The notes: generated by a model not told the origin, from the sequence alone. DNA of 64,000 nucleotides from Deroplatys truncata (GCA_030765065.1 CM060986.1:72781573-72845572); one strand, 5' to 3'. Counted from the first letter of the stretch, positions 32,467 to 43,784 are shown. Program-made: numbers and translations.

Positions 32467-32600
32467 TCAGAATCAGACTTAAAAATTTAATAGCATAGCC
32501 GAAATTTGAACCACGGATCTTCGACTTTCCGTGCGTTGCCCTAACCCATTGAGCTATCATGATAACGTGGCGGCCAGTGGTTATCATTGATTGATCTATT
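32467..32600 (-). mobile_element. tRNA-derived SINE fragment, family B
   Basis: On the minus strand: box A ATAGCTCAATGGGTTAGGGC and box B GTGGTTCAAATTT, ending AAGTCTGATTCTGAC. It adjoins the truncated LINE end directly. Confidence 0.7.
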
Positions 32601-32734
32601 AGTGGTTAAGTTTGAAAAAAGTACTTACGATATTGCAAGTCGCCATTGGGGTATATTATCTGAAAATGGATTTGATAATGCCTTTTTGTTTACCCAAAAG
32701 AATGGGAGTCATTTGGGGAACTGAACGTCGTGCC

Positions 32735-32870
32735 GGCATGTTGTCATGGTAGCTCAGTAGGTTAGAGCATTGGCACGAAAAGCTGAAAGGCTACGCTTCA
32801 AATCCCAGTTATGGCATTGAGTCTTTGAGTCTGATTCTGTCTTTCCATAAGTATTAAAGTTCATAGTTAT
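32735..32870 (+). mobile_element. tRNA-derived SINE, family B
   Basis: Head TGGTAGCTCAGTAGGTTAGA (box A), box B CTTCAAATCCCAG, and 3' segment GAGTCTGATTCTGTCTTTCC shared with the opposite copy at 32467-32600. A complete tRNA gene is excluded because the 5' and 3' acceptor halves do not pair. Confidence 0.7.
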
Positions 32871-34283
32871 ATTTGGAACATCAAATATTAGTGATGTAAT
32901 TTTTCGCGTTTTAGTTTTACTGAAAATAATTACGGTTTCTGTTTGTTAAAAAAAAGTACGTATTATTGCTTCCTTACAAATTGATCCGAAATGTCTAATT
33001 CAACGAAACTCTCTGGGGACTTTATTATTATAAAGCAATAAATCCAACTCTTGCTATTGAAGACATGTCTGCAGTGGAAATATTAGGTTTCCCATCCTGT
33101 AGAGTTTCTGTTCAGACACTTCTGACAAGGAAGACGTTTTTTACTTTGTTTATGTTGCCTTACTAAGCGTCGCATGTATATGTTATGTGGCATTTTCTCA
33201 GATCATGCCTAGGCTAAATTTGGAAAGTCGTGATAAATGAGGGAAGGGAAGGAAAAAACAACATGTCACTTTGGGATTCAGGGCACAGATATTTGGCTTA
33301 AAGTGCCAACTCATAATTTTTATTTAAATTGTGACGACATTCAAAAGTGTTGTTATTCTGCAGTTCTTATTTAAAATATTTATATGTGGCTTTAGTTTCC
33401 ATTTTATTATGAACTGATAGAACACGCAACTTTAGTGACATTATTGCCTAAAATGTAGAGATTCTTTGATCTCTCTCTCTCTCACTTTTTCGTTATTCCC
33501 CCATCGTCCTTGCCCTTATCTCTATGTAACTTACGTGTAATGCAATGGTTTGAAAACCGGCAATAAAACTTTTTTCTGCGGGTTAATCAAATTCAAGGCA
33601 TAAGAAAAAAGTAAGGTTTAAGAGCACACAAACGTGTGCGTCTTCCTTATGCTTGTAATGTGAGCAGGACTATACTGTAAACGCTTTTTGAATAAAATTT
33701 ATCAGAAATATTGGCTTATAAACTTTATGTAACACTTAAAAGAAGTATTAGTGACAAGCGATATAGTATCGACTTTTTATTTTGCACGAACTTAGGAATC
33801 CGCTACCTCTATAAGGAAAGGAATTAAGGCACCGTTTAACCTATTTTTCAAGTGGAATCTAAGGTATGTTATATATTTAACAAATTTCGTCACACATTTT
33901 TGGCCATTCTTGCGCGATAATATAACACATAGACTTACATATAAAACTTGTAAAATTTCTATTTTTGGTTTCGGTTAGCCGATTATGCAATTATTTAGTT
34001 CAATTAGTTCAATTATGTATCCGATTTAGTATCAATTATTCATCCAACATCGAACATTATAAGAAATATTCTTTTACAATTATATTGCTGTATATAGATA
34101 CACAAACCACACAAACCAAAATAAATAAATATAACCCAGGGCAAACCATTCTCAATAAATTAGGTAATACAAGTAAATGGCTGACTAAAATACCATGGCA
34201 GATATAACTTAATGAGATAGTAGGATATGTTTTGGATAAAAAGTGGTGATTCCATTGCAGATCAGAGCTCCAACAACGTTTAA
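32871..34283. other. No recognised feature
   Basis: A/T-rich intron DNA with a short (CT)n tract near 33471-33483. No repeat copy or coding signal recognised. Confidence 0.4.
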
Positions 34284-34298
34284 CTATGATGCGCCAAC

Positions 34299-34675
34299 CG
34301 AACGAGATGGCTCCGCGGTAATGTGTGATTTCCCGGGTTCGATTCCTCACGACCGCTCACTCTGACCTTGGGTTTTTCGTGGTTTCCCGTGATAGGTAGG
34401 CGAATGCTGGGGTAGTTTCTCATCTACCACGATTTCTTTTCTATTATTTCCCTTTCATTCCGTTTCCTTCTCATCTTTCAGGTGTGCTTCTAGGACACTA
34501 GTCGACGGTCGTTCATCGCCCTCTCTAGGCAGCTCCAGTAGTGGGATGGGTCTTCAAGCCTGGAACTGTTAGGAAGGCACGTCTCTGTGCCCTGTCTGCC
34601 TGGGTGGTGTTAGCCAGACAGATCTATGTAGGTAGCAGTGCGCGAATTTTCCCCTCCGTTGTATAATCTACCTAC
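34299..34675 (+). mobile_element. tRNA-derived SINE, family C, with 15-bp target duplication
   Basis: Flanked by exact 15-bp repeats CTATGATGCGCCAAC (34284-34298 and 34676-34690). Box A region AGATGGCTCCGCGGTAATG, box B GGTTCGATTCC (34337-34347). Its body (CACTCTGACCTTGGG, GGCGAATGCTGGGGTAG, CTCATCTACCACGATTTC) is the parent-like sequence of the tandem array inside the Polinton centre (9500-10620). Confidence 0.92.
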
Positions 34676-34904
34676 CTATGATGCGCCAACTTGAGAAAAT
34701 AATGCAGGCCTTTTGGCAACAATGTTGCAACATGTTAGTATACACATGCCAATAGCATTTTATTTGTTTCCTACATGTAAAGTAAATTTTTTGCAACACT
34801 AGCCGCGGAATGCTCCGTTCTTTATATTTGCCACTGTATTCTCTTTCCATTTTAACCTATTTGTTTTGGAATACACGACACGTGGGAAACTAGTAAACAC
34901 TATA

Positions 34905-35160
34905 CAGGACATCTCCTTTGAGTCTTCAAAGAATGCATCACGAAAGTTTTCACGAAATCCTCCCCCACCAAAGGACTTTTTTAACATAATGGTGCTATCG
35001 ATTATGGTTAAATGTTTAAGTTTAATAAAGTGCATATAACATTTTCTGTCAATAGCCTATGAGGTGTCTTCATTCTGATGAATTCAGTATGATTTTAATT
35101 TTATAATATTGTCTACGTCATAAAAATATAGAGTGCAACGAAAGTTTAATTTTGAATACT
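34905..35160 (+). mobile_element. Helentron-like repeat family, internal fragment
   Basis: Diverged middle portion (TTTTCACGAAATCCTCCCCC, then AATAGCCTATGAGGTGTCTT). Confidence 0.5.
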
Positions 35161-35274
35161 TTAGAATTTATAATTAGAAAAACCTTTTGTAGCATTGGTC
35201 GTTTACGAAATATTCTTGTTACAAATTTGAGGTTTTTCTTTGTTGAGTTGTCATGTGGCTTCTTATAAGACATC

Positions 35275-36117
35275 TTTGAAAATGTGTAATTATTACATTC
35301 CCCAAAAATTCGATACCGAGATTTCACCGAAAATATATGTTTTGAGGCCCCTGAATCCAAATAAAGCCTTTTTTGGAAACATGTCCGCGTGTGTGTGTCT
35401 GTGAACAGCAATATAAAAGCCGAAAAGTGTGAGTACCAAACTTGGTATTTAAGTTCAGTATCTTCCAAGGATGCGACAAAAAGATTTTCAAGAAAATCCC
35501 CCACCCCCAAACTACCCTTAATATGGAAGAGTTTTCGAAAACTTTTATTTTATAAAAACTTGCTCTAATAACGATTTTGATTAAAATACCATATGTTTAC
35601 ATAACAAATAAATTGTATGTCTTGAATTATCTGCGAGTAGCCTTTGAAGTCCTCTTCATTCGGAAGGAATTTTGTATAATATTGTATAACTGTAAACGTT
35701 AAGGGATAGACGAAAACGTACTACACAAAAAATGTAGATCTCTTTAAAATACAGAGCTTATTTAAAATAAGCTTTTTTGTGATATAAACCATTTCTGAGA
35801 TATCTTTCATTAATGGTTCGAATTGTTCATTTCTTGGTCATTCTTTAAAGTCCTTTCAACATTTAATTGTTTCTGCCAATTGCATGAAAACAGTGTAGAA
35901 TTTTAAGGCCAGCGTATAGCGCCCAGTTCTTAAACATTTGACCATCGCTGTTCTCTTTGTATCTATAACGAAATGTGTAATGTAGCTATTTCTACTAAGG
36001 TTTATTTGTTTTAAAACGTAGTAGATGTAAAAATAAGCTTTAGTAAGAATAATTTGTACACTCACTAATAAACGACAGAAGATAGAGAAAGTCATGTGAA
36101 TGTATTACATCAGAATT
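35275..36117 (+). mobile_element. Helentron-like repeat family copy, nearly full length
   Basis: From CCCAAAAATTCGATACCGAG to GATAGAGAAAGTCATGTGAA and ACATCAGAATTTTTTT. A short GTGTGTG tract is at about 35390. Lacks the first ~35 bp. Confidence 0.8.
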
Positions 36118-36364
36118 TTTTTCGGGTGGGCTAATTACATTTATTAGAATTTGCGAACAGCTGGATTTTTTCCCCTAAATGCAACTAACTTTATATATAA
36201 TTTAATTTATGACTCTTTATGGTCAAAAAATTATCATGAGTAACAAAACGTGAACAAAAGAGTTGTTGTGTATGAATATTATAATATACTAGCTGTCGTA
36301 ACCGGCATTTAACGGGTAATTAAAGGGTTGAAAATAAGCATCGTGCTGGTTTTTGAAGTCCTAC
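36118..36364. other. Left part of an unclassified degenerate repeat
   Basis: Contains TATACTAGCTGTCGTAACCG near 36286-36305; possibly one end of an element reaching to about 37925 that later received two SINEs. Confidence 0.3.
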
Positions 36365-36690
36365 GTAGCGGCGCTGTGGTCCGAGCGTGGAGCTCTGGTT
36401 GCCGGCCACGGAATGCATCGATCCCACCCATGGATTTTCGGATTTTAAATCCCGGGTATAAGACCGGTCCCCATTCAGCATCGTGAGGAAAGTGATGAGC
36501 TGCGATAGGCAGCGACTCCGGCCACGGAGGCCAACATTCTGGGTGATGCGTGATGCTGGTCACATCACCTCCCCGTATCGGTTGGATGATCGCCTACCTT
36601 TGTCATGCGTACTTGGGCGAGAGGCCGGCAGTCGGTTTGGTAGGTCTAGGCCCCTCATGGGCTGTAGCGCTAAGTAAACAGTCTTACGTT
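36365..36690 (+). mobile_element. tRNA-derived SINE, family D
   Basis: GCGGCGCTGTGGTCCGAGCG (box A region), then GCATCGATCCCACCC (box B). The body is G/C-rich with ACCGGTCCCCATTCAGCATC and a conserved-looking TGCGATAGGCAGCGACTCC. 3' end near GCTAAGTAAACAGTCTTACG. Target duplication not resolved. Confidence 0.7.
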
Positions 36691-37572
36691 TTTCACTCGC
36701 ACAAAGCGTAAGTGTTCAATGTGTTGTCCAGATTGGTCAAATGGTGCCAATTTGTAGCTTCATAAAGAACTGAAAATTCGAGTAAGAGTATTTCTTTTTA
36801 AGTTGTATGGTATCCTGTAATTATCGCGAAACTCTATAGTCCAATTGCACAAATTTGTGTCCTGGTTGACCAGGCAGGGTAGTTGTAGATTTGTTTATAA
36901 GGGTTTGAAAATAAATTAAGGGTAGCTTTTAAATATTTCGGAGTACTCTATAATTGAAAATAACGATTAGGTAGTGTTTCGAAGTTATAAGATAACCTAT
37001 GATTTTTTTCCACTCCTATTGTATAATTGTGAAATATTCTTACCAGATGGTTTAAACAATACAGACTTTTCCATAAGGTGGTTGAAATTACGATAGGAAT
37101 AACTTTCAGAGTTATAAGATAGTTTATAATTTTCTTGGGTCCTATAGTTTAAGCATACAAAGTTTCGTCTAGATAGGCCAAAGAATGTTGATGTGTATGT
37201 TAACGGTTCAAAATAGCGGTTGAATGTAAGGATAGCGAAAGATTTTGAAAGTTATAGGGTAGTTTATGATTTTGCTAAATTCTAAAACAGAATTTAACAA
37301 GTTTTGTCAAAATCATCGCAAAAATACTCTTTGATAGTTCAGCGAAGACAGAGGGAAATGTAGTGATATAAACATGATATACATCTACCGTATTTGCAAT
37401 AAAATACCAAGAATAGCCTCTCAACGAAACGGAATTGAATGGGTGACATGCATATGAAAAAATCTGAACTCCTTTTAAGCTTTTTGGAAACATTACTTAG
37501 CCTATGACCGTTTTAAATGGTGAAAAAGTTATCAAAATAGGTTGTGTGGTTATTGAGATTACCACACGCACA
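36691..37572. repeat. Degenerate ~130-bp tandem repeat
   Basis: Three blocks around GTTATARGRTARYYTATRATTTT start at 36984, 37111 and 37251, spaced 127 and 140 bp, with weaker copies on either side. No coding frame. Confidence 0.45.
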
Positions 37573-37870
37573 TTACCGACACGGGTAGCCGAGGTCGTTG
37601 AGACACGGACTCGTGAGCGGGAGGTCTGTGGTTCAAGTTCCTCCAAGACCGTCCTCCTTTCCGAGGTTTTTTCCGGTATTCTTCAATCCTCATAACAGTA
37701 AAATGCCGGGGAGGTACCTAAACTTGAACCAAGAACATTTCCTTCCCAAATTATTATTTCATTTCATCTAACGTCAGTATCCACCGCCTCTGGTGCGTTA
37801 TGCAGTAAGATCGTGCGTTAAATACTATTTAAAGGAAAGAGGGCGGGAAAGCAAAAAGACGACCCTTACA
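37573..37870 (+). mobile_element. tRNA-derived SINE, family E
   Basis: Head CGGGTAGCCGAGGTCGTTGA (box A), box B GTGGTTCAAGTTCC, body AAATGCCGGGGAGGTACCT and 3' end GTGCGTTAAATACTATTTAA. The 3' part also occurs at 50655-50870 and, more diverged, at 63165-63210. Confidence 0.8.
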
Positions 37871-37999
37871 CACACTTTTCTCTGTTTATAATATTAGTAG
37901 ATATAGACAGATATCAAATTGTGTGACGTTGTAATGGATAAAGAAAGTTTTGTGAATGTAACTCTGCATAGTTTTATTAATCTGTTTTGTCTCTTTCTC

Positions 38000-38595
38000 T
38001 ACTACTTATAGTATGTAGAGAAAGTATTGTATTCCACCCAAAAATTCAATACCGAGATTTCAACGGAAATACATACTTTTTAGACTGCCTGACTCCAAAA
38101 AATAAAAAGCGTTTTTAATCAATGGCGCACGCGCGTGTGTGCGAACATTGTAGCTCAAAAACGAAAGTCAAATAACAAACTTGGTGTTTAAGTCACACAT
38201 CTTACAAGGATGCGACACGAAGGTTTTCAAGAAAATCCCCCCACCCCATACTACCCTTTACATGGAACATTTTTCGAAAATTTTAGTTTTCTCAAAAATG
38301 GCTCTAACGATTTTCATTAAAATATCATATGTTTAAGATATTTTCATGAGAAATGAAATGTATATCTCGAATTTTCTGGGAATGTCTCCAAACGTGTTCT
38401 TCATTGTGAACGACTTTTGTATAACTGGTAAACTATAAGAGATAGACAAAATGTTACTACACAAGAAATGTAGATCGCGTTAAAACACACAATTTATGTC
38501 ATATACATTTTTGTTGTTGAGTGAACCATTTTCGAGATATTGCTTGTTATTGCCTTAAATTTTCCAATACTTATACTTTTTCTCAAATTCGTTAT
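38000..38595 (+). mobile_element. Helentron-like repeat family copy, 3'-truncated
   Basis: Starts CTCTTTCTCTACTACTTATAG and stops where the next copy begins at TTTTTACTTTCTC (38594-38606). First of a head-to-tail series. Confidence 0.85.
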
Positions 38596-39466
38596 TCATT
38601 TTTTACTTTCTCTACTACGTATAGTAAGTAGGGGAAGTATTGCATTCCACCCAAAAATTCGATACCGAGATTTCACCGGAAATACATGTTTTGAGACCTC
38701 CTGAATCCAAAAAAAGCATTTTTGGAAACATGTCCGTGTGTGTGTCTGTGTGTGTGTGTCTGTGTGTGTGTGTCTGTGTGTGTGTGTGTGTGTCTGTGAA
38801 CAGCATAACTCAAAAACGAACAGTCGGATAAACACCAAACTTGGTATTTAGGTTCAGTATCTTTCAGAGATGCGACACGAAGGTTTTCAAGAAAATCCCC
38901 CCACCCCAGACTACCCTTTACATGGAAAATTTTTCGAAAATTTTAATTTTCTCAAAAATGGCTCTAACGATTTTGATGAAAATATCATATGTTTATGATA
39001 ATGTCATGAGAAATGAAATGTATATCTCGAATTTTCTGGGAATGTCTCCAAAAGTATTCTTCATTGTGAACGACTTTTGCATAACTGGTAAACCATAAGA
39101 GATAGACAAAATTTTACTACACAAAAAATGTAGATCGCGTTAAAATACACAACTTATGTCATATACATTTCTTTTGTTGAGTGAACCGTTATACAATACT
39201 TATACTTTTTCTCAAATTCGTTATTCATTTTTTTATGTCCTGGACATGCAAAGAGAATGGAATGCGCCACATAGCAACCAGCGTTAAAATATTTGACCAT
39301 CGCTTAAAAGCTACCTAGCAATTCCCCTTGCATCTACAAGAAAATTAGCAATAAGATTAACATCTCGATATCTCGATTAACATGAAGCATATAGAGAATA
39401 AGCGTTTGTAAAAATATGTTGTACAAGAGTAGAGAAAGTCATGTGAGTGTAACACATCAGATTTTT
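38596..39466 (+). mobile_element. Helentron-like repeat family reference copy, full length
   Basis: Best copy for describing the family: about 870 bp, from TTTTACTTTCTCTACTACG to GTAGAGAAAGTCATGTGAG plus ACACATCAGATTTTTTT. Features: an inverted pair ACTTTCTCTAC / GTAGAGAAAGT near the ends, a small hairpin CTACTACGTATAGTAAGTAG beside the first, a (GT/CTGT)n microsatellite at 38733-38800, T-rich ends, no protein frame. In the opposite reading it begins TCTGATGTGTTAC and ends hairpin-then-AGAAAGTAAAA, like Helentron-associated elements (subterminal inverted repeats, internal microsatellite, 3' hairpin, insertion in T runs). A plain MITE is the main alternative. Confidence 0.8.
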
Positions 39467-39683
39467 TTATGTCCTGGACATGCAAGGAGAATGGAATGCG
39501 TCACATAGCAACCAGCGGTTAAAAGATTTGACTATCGCTTAAAACCTACCATATTCCCCTTGCATCTACAAGAAAATTAGCAATAAGATTAACATCTCGA
39601 TTAACATGAAGCATATGGAGAATAAGCGTTTGTAAAAATAGTTTGTACAGAGAAAGTCATGTGAGTGTAACACATCAGATTTT
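39467..39683 (+). mobile_element. Helentron-like repeat family, 3' end duplicate 1
   Basis: Repeats the last ~220 bp of the previous copy (from ATGTCCTGGACATGCAAGG to ACATCAGATTTTTT) head-to-tail. Confidence 0.85.
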
Positions 39684-39915
39684 TTCTTCTGGTCATGTAA
39701 AGAGCGTGGAATTTCAAAGACATCACACGCAACATGCTCTTTAAAAATTTGACTCGCTTTACCCACTATATCCCACAACGAAATGTGTAAATGTGAATTG
39801 GAAGCTTATCTAAGTTAAAAGGTAGCAAGAATAATCTAAGCTTTTATAAGAATAGTTTGTAGAATAGTGAGTAAAGAAAACCACGTGAATGTAACACAAC
39901 AGATATTATTTTTCC
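39684..39915 (+). mobile_element. Helentron-like repeat family, 3' end duplicate 2
   Basis: A third, more diverged 3' end (GGTCATGTAAAGAGCGTGG to GTAACACAACAGATATTATT) directly after the second. Confidence 0.75.
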
Positions 39916-40109
39916 TACAAATTATTGATTTGTTATAGCGAAGGTATAGCAAATTCGTAAATGTTGGAATGTAAGTTTATGAAATGCACTCCACTAACGA
40001 CGAAACTACGGAACAAAATAAGAATAAAGAAAAATAATGGCTTCCCTCTGGTACAATAGTCCATTTCTGCTAGAATGTTATACTCAAAGCAATGAAAATT
40101 GTAACTTAC

Positions 40110-40290
40110 CTAATGGAAGAGAAGGCCGTCTGGTGAAGATGATGATGGTGATGGTATATGGGCCCGTAGTTGCAAAAGTCGCTGCCGTAAGGTTGGCCTA
40201 GTGGTGCACTGACAGTCGCTGCGGTCGCTACGGGGACGTGAGGGGAAAGGCGGGATGTGGAGACGGCAGTGGGGGCGGCTGCCTCGTCTT
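40110..40290 (-). CDS. Internal exon of the same unidentified host gene
   Basis: 181 bp between an acceptor (GTGTGTTGGCAG) at 40291-40292 and a consensus donor TTAG|GTAAGT at 40108-40109, minus strand. It enters two bases of a codon and leaves AG of a codon, which the exon at 25967 completes. The 59 full codons give an Ala/Pro/Ser/Thr/Val-rich part, then LGQPYGSDFCNYGPIY, a five-His run and LHQTAFSSI. G/C content at third positions and lack of stops set it apart from its A/T-rich surroundings. Upstream exons should lie at higher coordinates or outside the window; I find none. Probably a nuclear regulatory protein, from composition only. Confidence 0.65.
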
Positions 40291-40539
40291 CTGCCAACAC
40301 ACACACATAAACATCTCATTAGCTCATGCAGTAATTAGCTGCGACACATTTGTACCCTACATTCGTCATCTCTACTACTCCTTACTGCAGTAGACCAATC
40401 TTTCACTGGCACCTACTACCTGTGACTGTTTGCCATGTAGTTTCACTCTGAGAGGGATAGAATTTCTAACGTAAGCACAAGGTTATGTCTAAGAGTCCAA
40501 AATAATGTGCACTCATCGCTGAGTGATTTGGACCTTTCT
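40291..40539. other. Intron upstream of exon 40110-40290
   Basis: Starts with a (TG)n-containing acceptor tract. Nothing else recognised. Confidence 0.4.
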
Positions 40540-41132
40540 CTTCTTCTTCTTCAACGATTTCTTTGTAGGATGTACACCCCCAAGGACTTACAAGCCAATG
40601 CATTGGGTCAGTAGTCTGTCGAGGAGCAAGCAAACTCTGGATCATACCACATCTAGGATGGTGATCAGCCGAATGGCGGTGAAGAAGGAAATTAAATGTA
40701 GCGGTGAAAGGGATGATAGAAAAATTCGCCTAGACCGAGGAAAACCGCGAAAAAACCTTCGGTCAAATTGGTCGGCCCTGGGGGTTTGGACCTCCTGAAT
40801 GCGAGTCACATACGTTACCCCGATAACCTTCGGGGATACCTCATTCCACCAAGCAATGAAGGGGCCCATTTCTGAAGTGGAGGCACACAAAGGGCGGAAT
40901 CCGTTACCTCCGATGATAGGGTGATGATGAGGATGGCGATGGAGTGAGAGGACCTACAGCTTTTACCGTGGGCTCCGAACCACGTTGGGCCTTGTGTATA
41001 CTTCACATGAGCAAGTCAGAGGTGAAAGCTGGATAGAGCCGACTTAAAATCACCACTCCACAGCCGGGAATCGAACTCCAGACCCTCAGCACGAGAGCCG
41101 AAAACGAAATCACTGCGCTGTCCCGGCACCCC
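40540..41132 (-). mobile_element. tRNA-derived SINE, family F, long copy with shared tail module
   Basis: Minus-strand head GGGGTGCCGGGACAGCGCAG, box B GAGTTCGATTCCCGG, then CACCTCTGACTTGCTCATGT as in 43372-43672. Past about 40800 it continues into a tail module (GGCTGATCACCATCC, GCTCCTCGAC, GTAAGTCCTTGGGGGTGTAC) matching the end of the SINE at 1703-2087, then (GAA)n. It may be a composite of two SINEs. Confidence 0.75.
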
Positions 41133-42407
41133 CATCTTTAAATTTGGTTAAAAAATTATAATTAATAATAATATCTATAATCAAATACAACTCTACTAAA
41201 TATATGACTGAATAATAGGTAATTAGTAAAGGTATAAAATGATTGTGTTATTGTTATTTTCGTATCCACTGTAATTCATCATGCTTCCTGCAAGAACACC
41301 AAAATAGTTAATTATAATAGTATTGAAAGTGAAATAATATTTTGCGAGTATCAATCCTATGAGCAAAATAAAATTTCACTTTTCACATATGTTGTCATGT
41401 GCTATTTTTGGACAGCCTTGAATATTAAATTATCAGGCATCCAACTGAAATTTGTGTGTAAATAGCAGTATACATTCGAACATGCGCAATAGTGAGCTCT
41501 AGTCTGTTGGCCTCTGTTGTTGTTGTTGTTTGACCTTCACAGCACCAGTGCTGACAACATTGTGTAAGTTTTGTTTTCTTTACCAAGTCACGCGACATCT
41601 TCCTTTAATATTATTCGTTGACAGAATTTCCTTAAAAGAAGCGTAATTTTCCTATTGGTGGATAAATGTTACATAAACTCCCACACTTAGCTTTTTCACA
41701 TGTTTTTTTTTTAAATGTAAATGCTCTAAACGTTCCCATGCGAACTACTGAGATCTCAAGATAAAACACGTTTTTGACGAAACTTTTACTCCAACATAAA
41801 CTCCTATGGTCCATTGTGCGAGTCACGTACGCCATGCTACAAAGACTTCTTACCGCCGACATTCTGGCCTTAGAGAAATCTTGCCTATTATATTTCCAAA
41901 AAGGTTTGTTTTTCCGGTGATGGTATACTTCCGTCTACCTCCGATATTATATATGCTTCTTAAAATTAATAATAAAGTGTTATAAGAATACACATATTAT
42001 TATCTATCACAATCGTTTGCTACTACACGTAATGTGCAGTTTCAAGAGAGATACCCTATGTCAGTAAGAAGGGTTTGGATTATCCACCATTGAAGTCAAA
42101 TCGGATAAATAATTTCTGAGATGCATTCGAACTAAAACTGCTGTTTTAAACTAATCTAGAAAACAAGAATTGATATATTAATTATGATTTCCTAAAGATA
42201 AGTAATAATTTGGTTATAATGACAGAGGTGCAGGTATACAAAAAGGGAAATCTTCTTCAAATCTTTTGAAAATATCTTATTTTATCAAGATTTTGATTTC
42301 GTTGAGATGATAACCATAGAGGTTCCTCTGTTTACAGTTTTTCACTTTTATTTTTTTTCTTAAATTAAATATTTCTTAAGAGTGATTTGCATTATTTTCA
42401 TCGCACA
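41133..42407. other. No recognised feature
   Basis: A/T-rich DNA with a short (TTG)n tract near 41518-41530. No repeat or exon recognised. Confidence 0.4.
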
Positions 42408-43235
42408 CATTTTTTACTTTCTTTGTTATTTATCTATAGCAAGTAGAGGAAGTATTGCAGTCCGCTAAAAAATTGGATACCCAGATTTCACCGGAAATAT
42501 GCGATTTGAAATTTCCTGAATTAAAAAAAGAAAGAAAGAAAGAAATAAAAAGTAGAAGTTGGTCTGCCAGCATAACTAAAAAATATTCGGTTAAATACCA
42601 AATTTAGTATTTAAGTTAAGTATCTTCCAAGAATGCGACACGAAGATTAAAAAAAAATTCCCAACTCCACGCTACTCTTTGACATGGAGAGTTTTTTGTT
42701 ATTTTTCATCTTTTCAAAAATGACTAATGATTTTTATTAAAATACCATATCTTTAAGATATTTGCATGACAAATGAAATATATATATATATAATTTTCTG
42801 GGAATATCCTTTCGTTCTAAATGACCTTTGAATATTTGGTAAACTGCAGGAGATAAACAAAATCTACTACAAAAAAAATGGATCTAGTTGAAGCACATAA
42901 TGTATGTGAACAATTTTTGTATAGTTAAATATTTCAAATATTTGTTGTTATTGGTTCAAATTGTCAAATGCTTATACCTGCTTTTGTCAACTGGGAAGTC
43001 GCTATTCATTTTTTCTCGAGGTGATGCAAAGAGCATGAAATTTCAAAGCTATCACATAGCAATCTGCTTTTTGAAATTCTGACTATCACTTTACCTGCTG
43101 TATTATACAACAAAATGTGTAAATGGGAATTTAAATTTTATCTGGATTAAAAAAAGGCAGAAATAATGTTTTATAAGAGTTGTATGTAGAAGAGTGAGTA
43201 CAGAAAGCCCTTTGAATGTAACACATCAGATTTTG
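42408..43235 (+). mobile_element. Helentron-like repeat family copy, diverged, near full length
   Basis: From TTTTTTACTTTCTTTGTTAT to GTAACACATCAGATTTTGAC. The microsatellite position holds (AAAG)n at about 42525-42545 in place of GT/CA. Confidence 0.75.
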
Positions 43236-43371
43236 ACATAAATCCCTGAATATTATGCAGGTTAAGCTCTATCATTAACAGAATGCACCAACACGAATTA
43301 GCACATTAACTTTCCAGGATCGTACTCTGTGGATAAGCCGGAGGCAAGAATGATATATAAATTATCCATAA

Positions 43372-43672
43372 TGGGCGCTGGAGTGGTCTCGTTTCCCGCT
43401 CTCGTACTAGGGTCGGGGGTTAGACTCCCGGTTCCTTTCACCTCTGACTTGCTCATGTGAAGTTAAGGCCCAACGTGGGCGCAGTCCACGTTAAAAGCTG
43501 TAGGTCCTCTCATTTCACCGCCATCCTCATTATCACCCTACCATCGGAGGTAACGGATTCCCCCGATGGGTACCTCCACCTCAAAAGTGGGTCCAGTCAT
43601 CGCTTGGTGGAATGAGATAGCCCCAAAGGTCATAGGCCATATATGGGGAGCGTTAGAAACGACGACGAGTAT
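43372..43672 (+). mobile_element. tRNA-derived SINE, family F
   Basis: GGGCGCTGGAGTGGTCTCG (box A region), GGGGGTTAGACTCCCGG (box B), CACCTCTGACTTGCTCATGT, then a body with GGAGGTAACGGATTCCCCCG and TTGGTGGAATGAGATAGCCC. Same family as the minus copy at 40540-41132, without the extra tail module. Confidence 0.8.
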
Positions 43673-43784
43673 TTTCACGATGAGTGCTTTAAATATATTA
43701 GAATTTGATTTTATTAGAGCGGGCACCATTGTATCTTAAAAGTTTGAATAACCAAATCCATAGAGATCTTGATCTAGAAGTTAC

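Noticed and set aside
32735..32820. Possible tRNA gene
   Set aside because: Box A and B are present but the acceptor arms do not pair and the sequence runs into a SINE body; the same holds for the other tRNA-like heads.
38596..38838. Frames rich in HTHTHT or CVCVSV in several places (also 47263-47503, 48212-48529)
   Set aside because: Translations of the CA/GT microsatellite inside the repeat family, not proteins.
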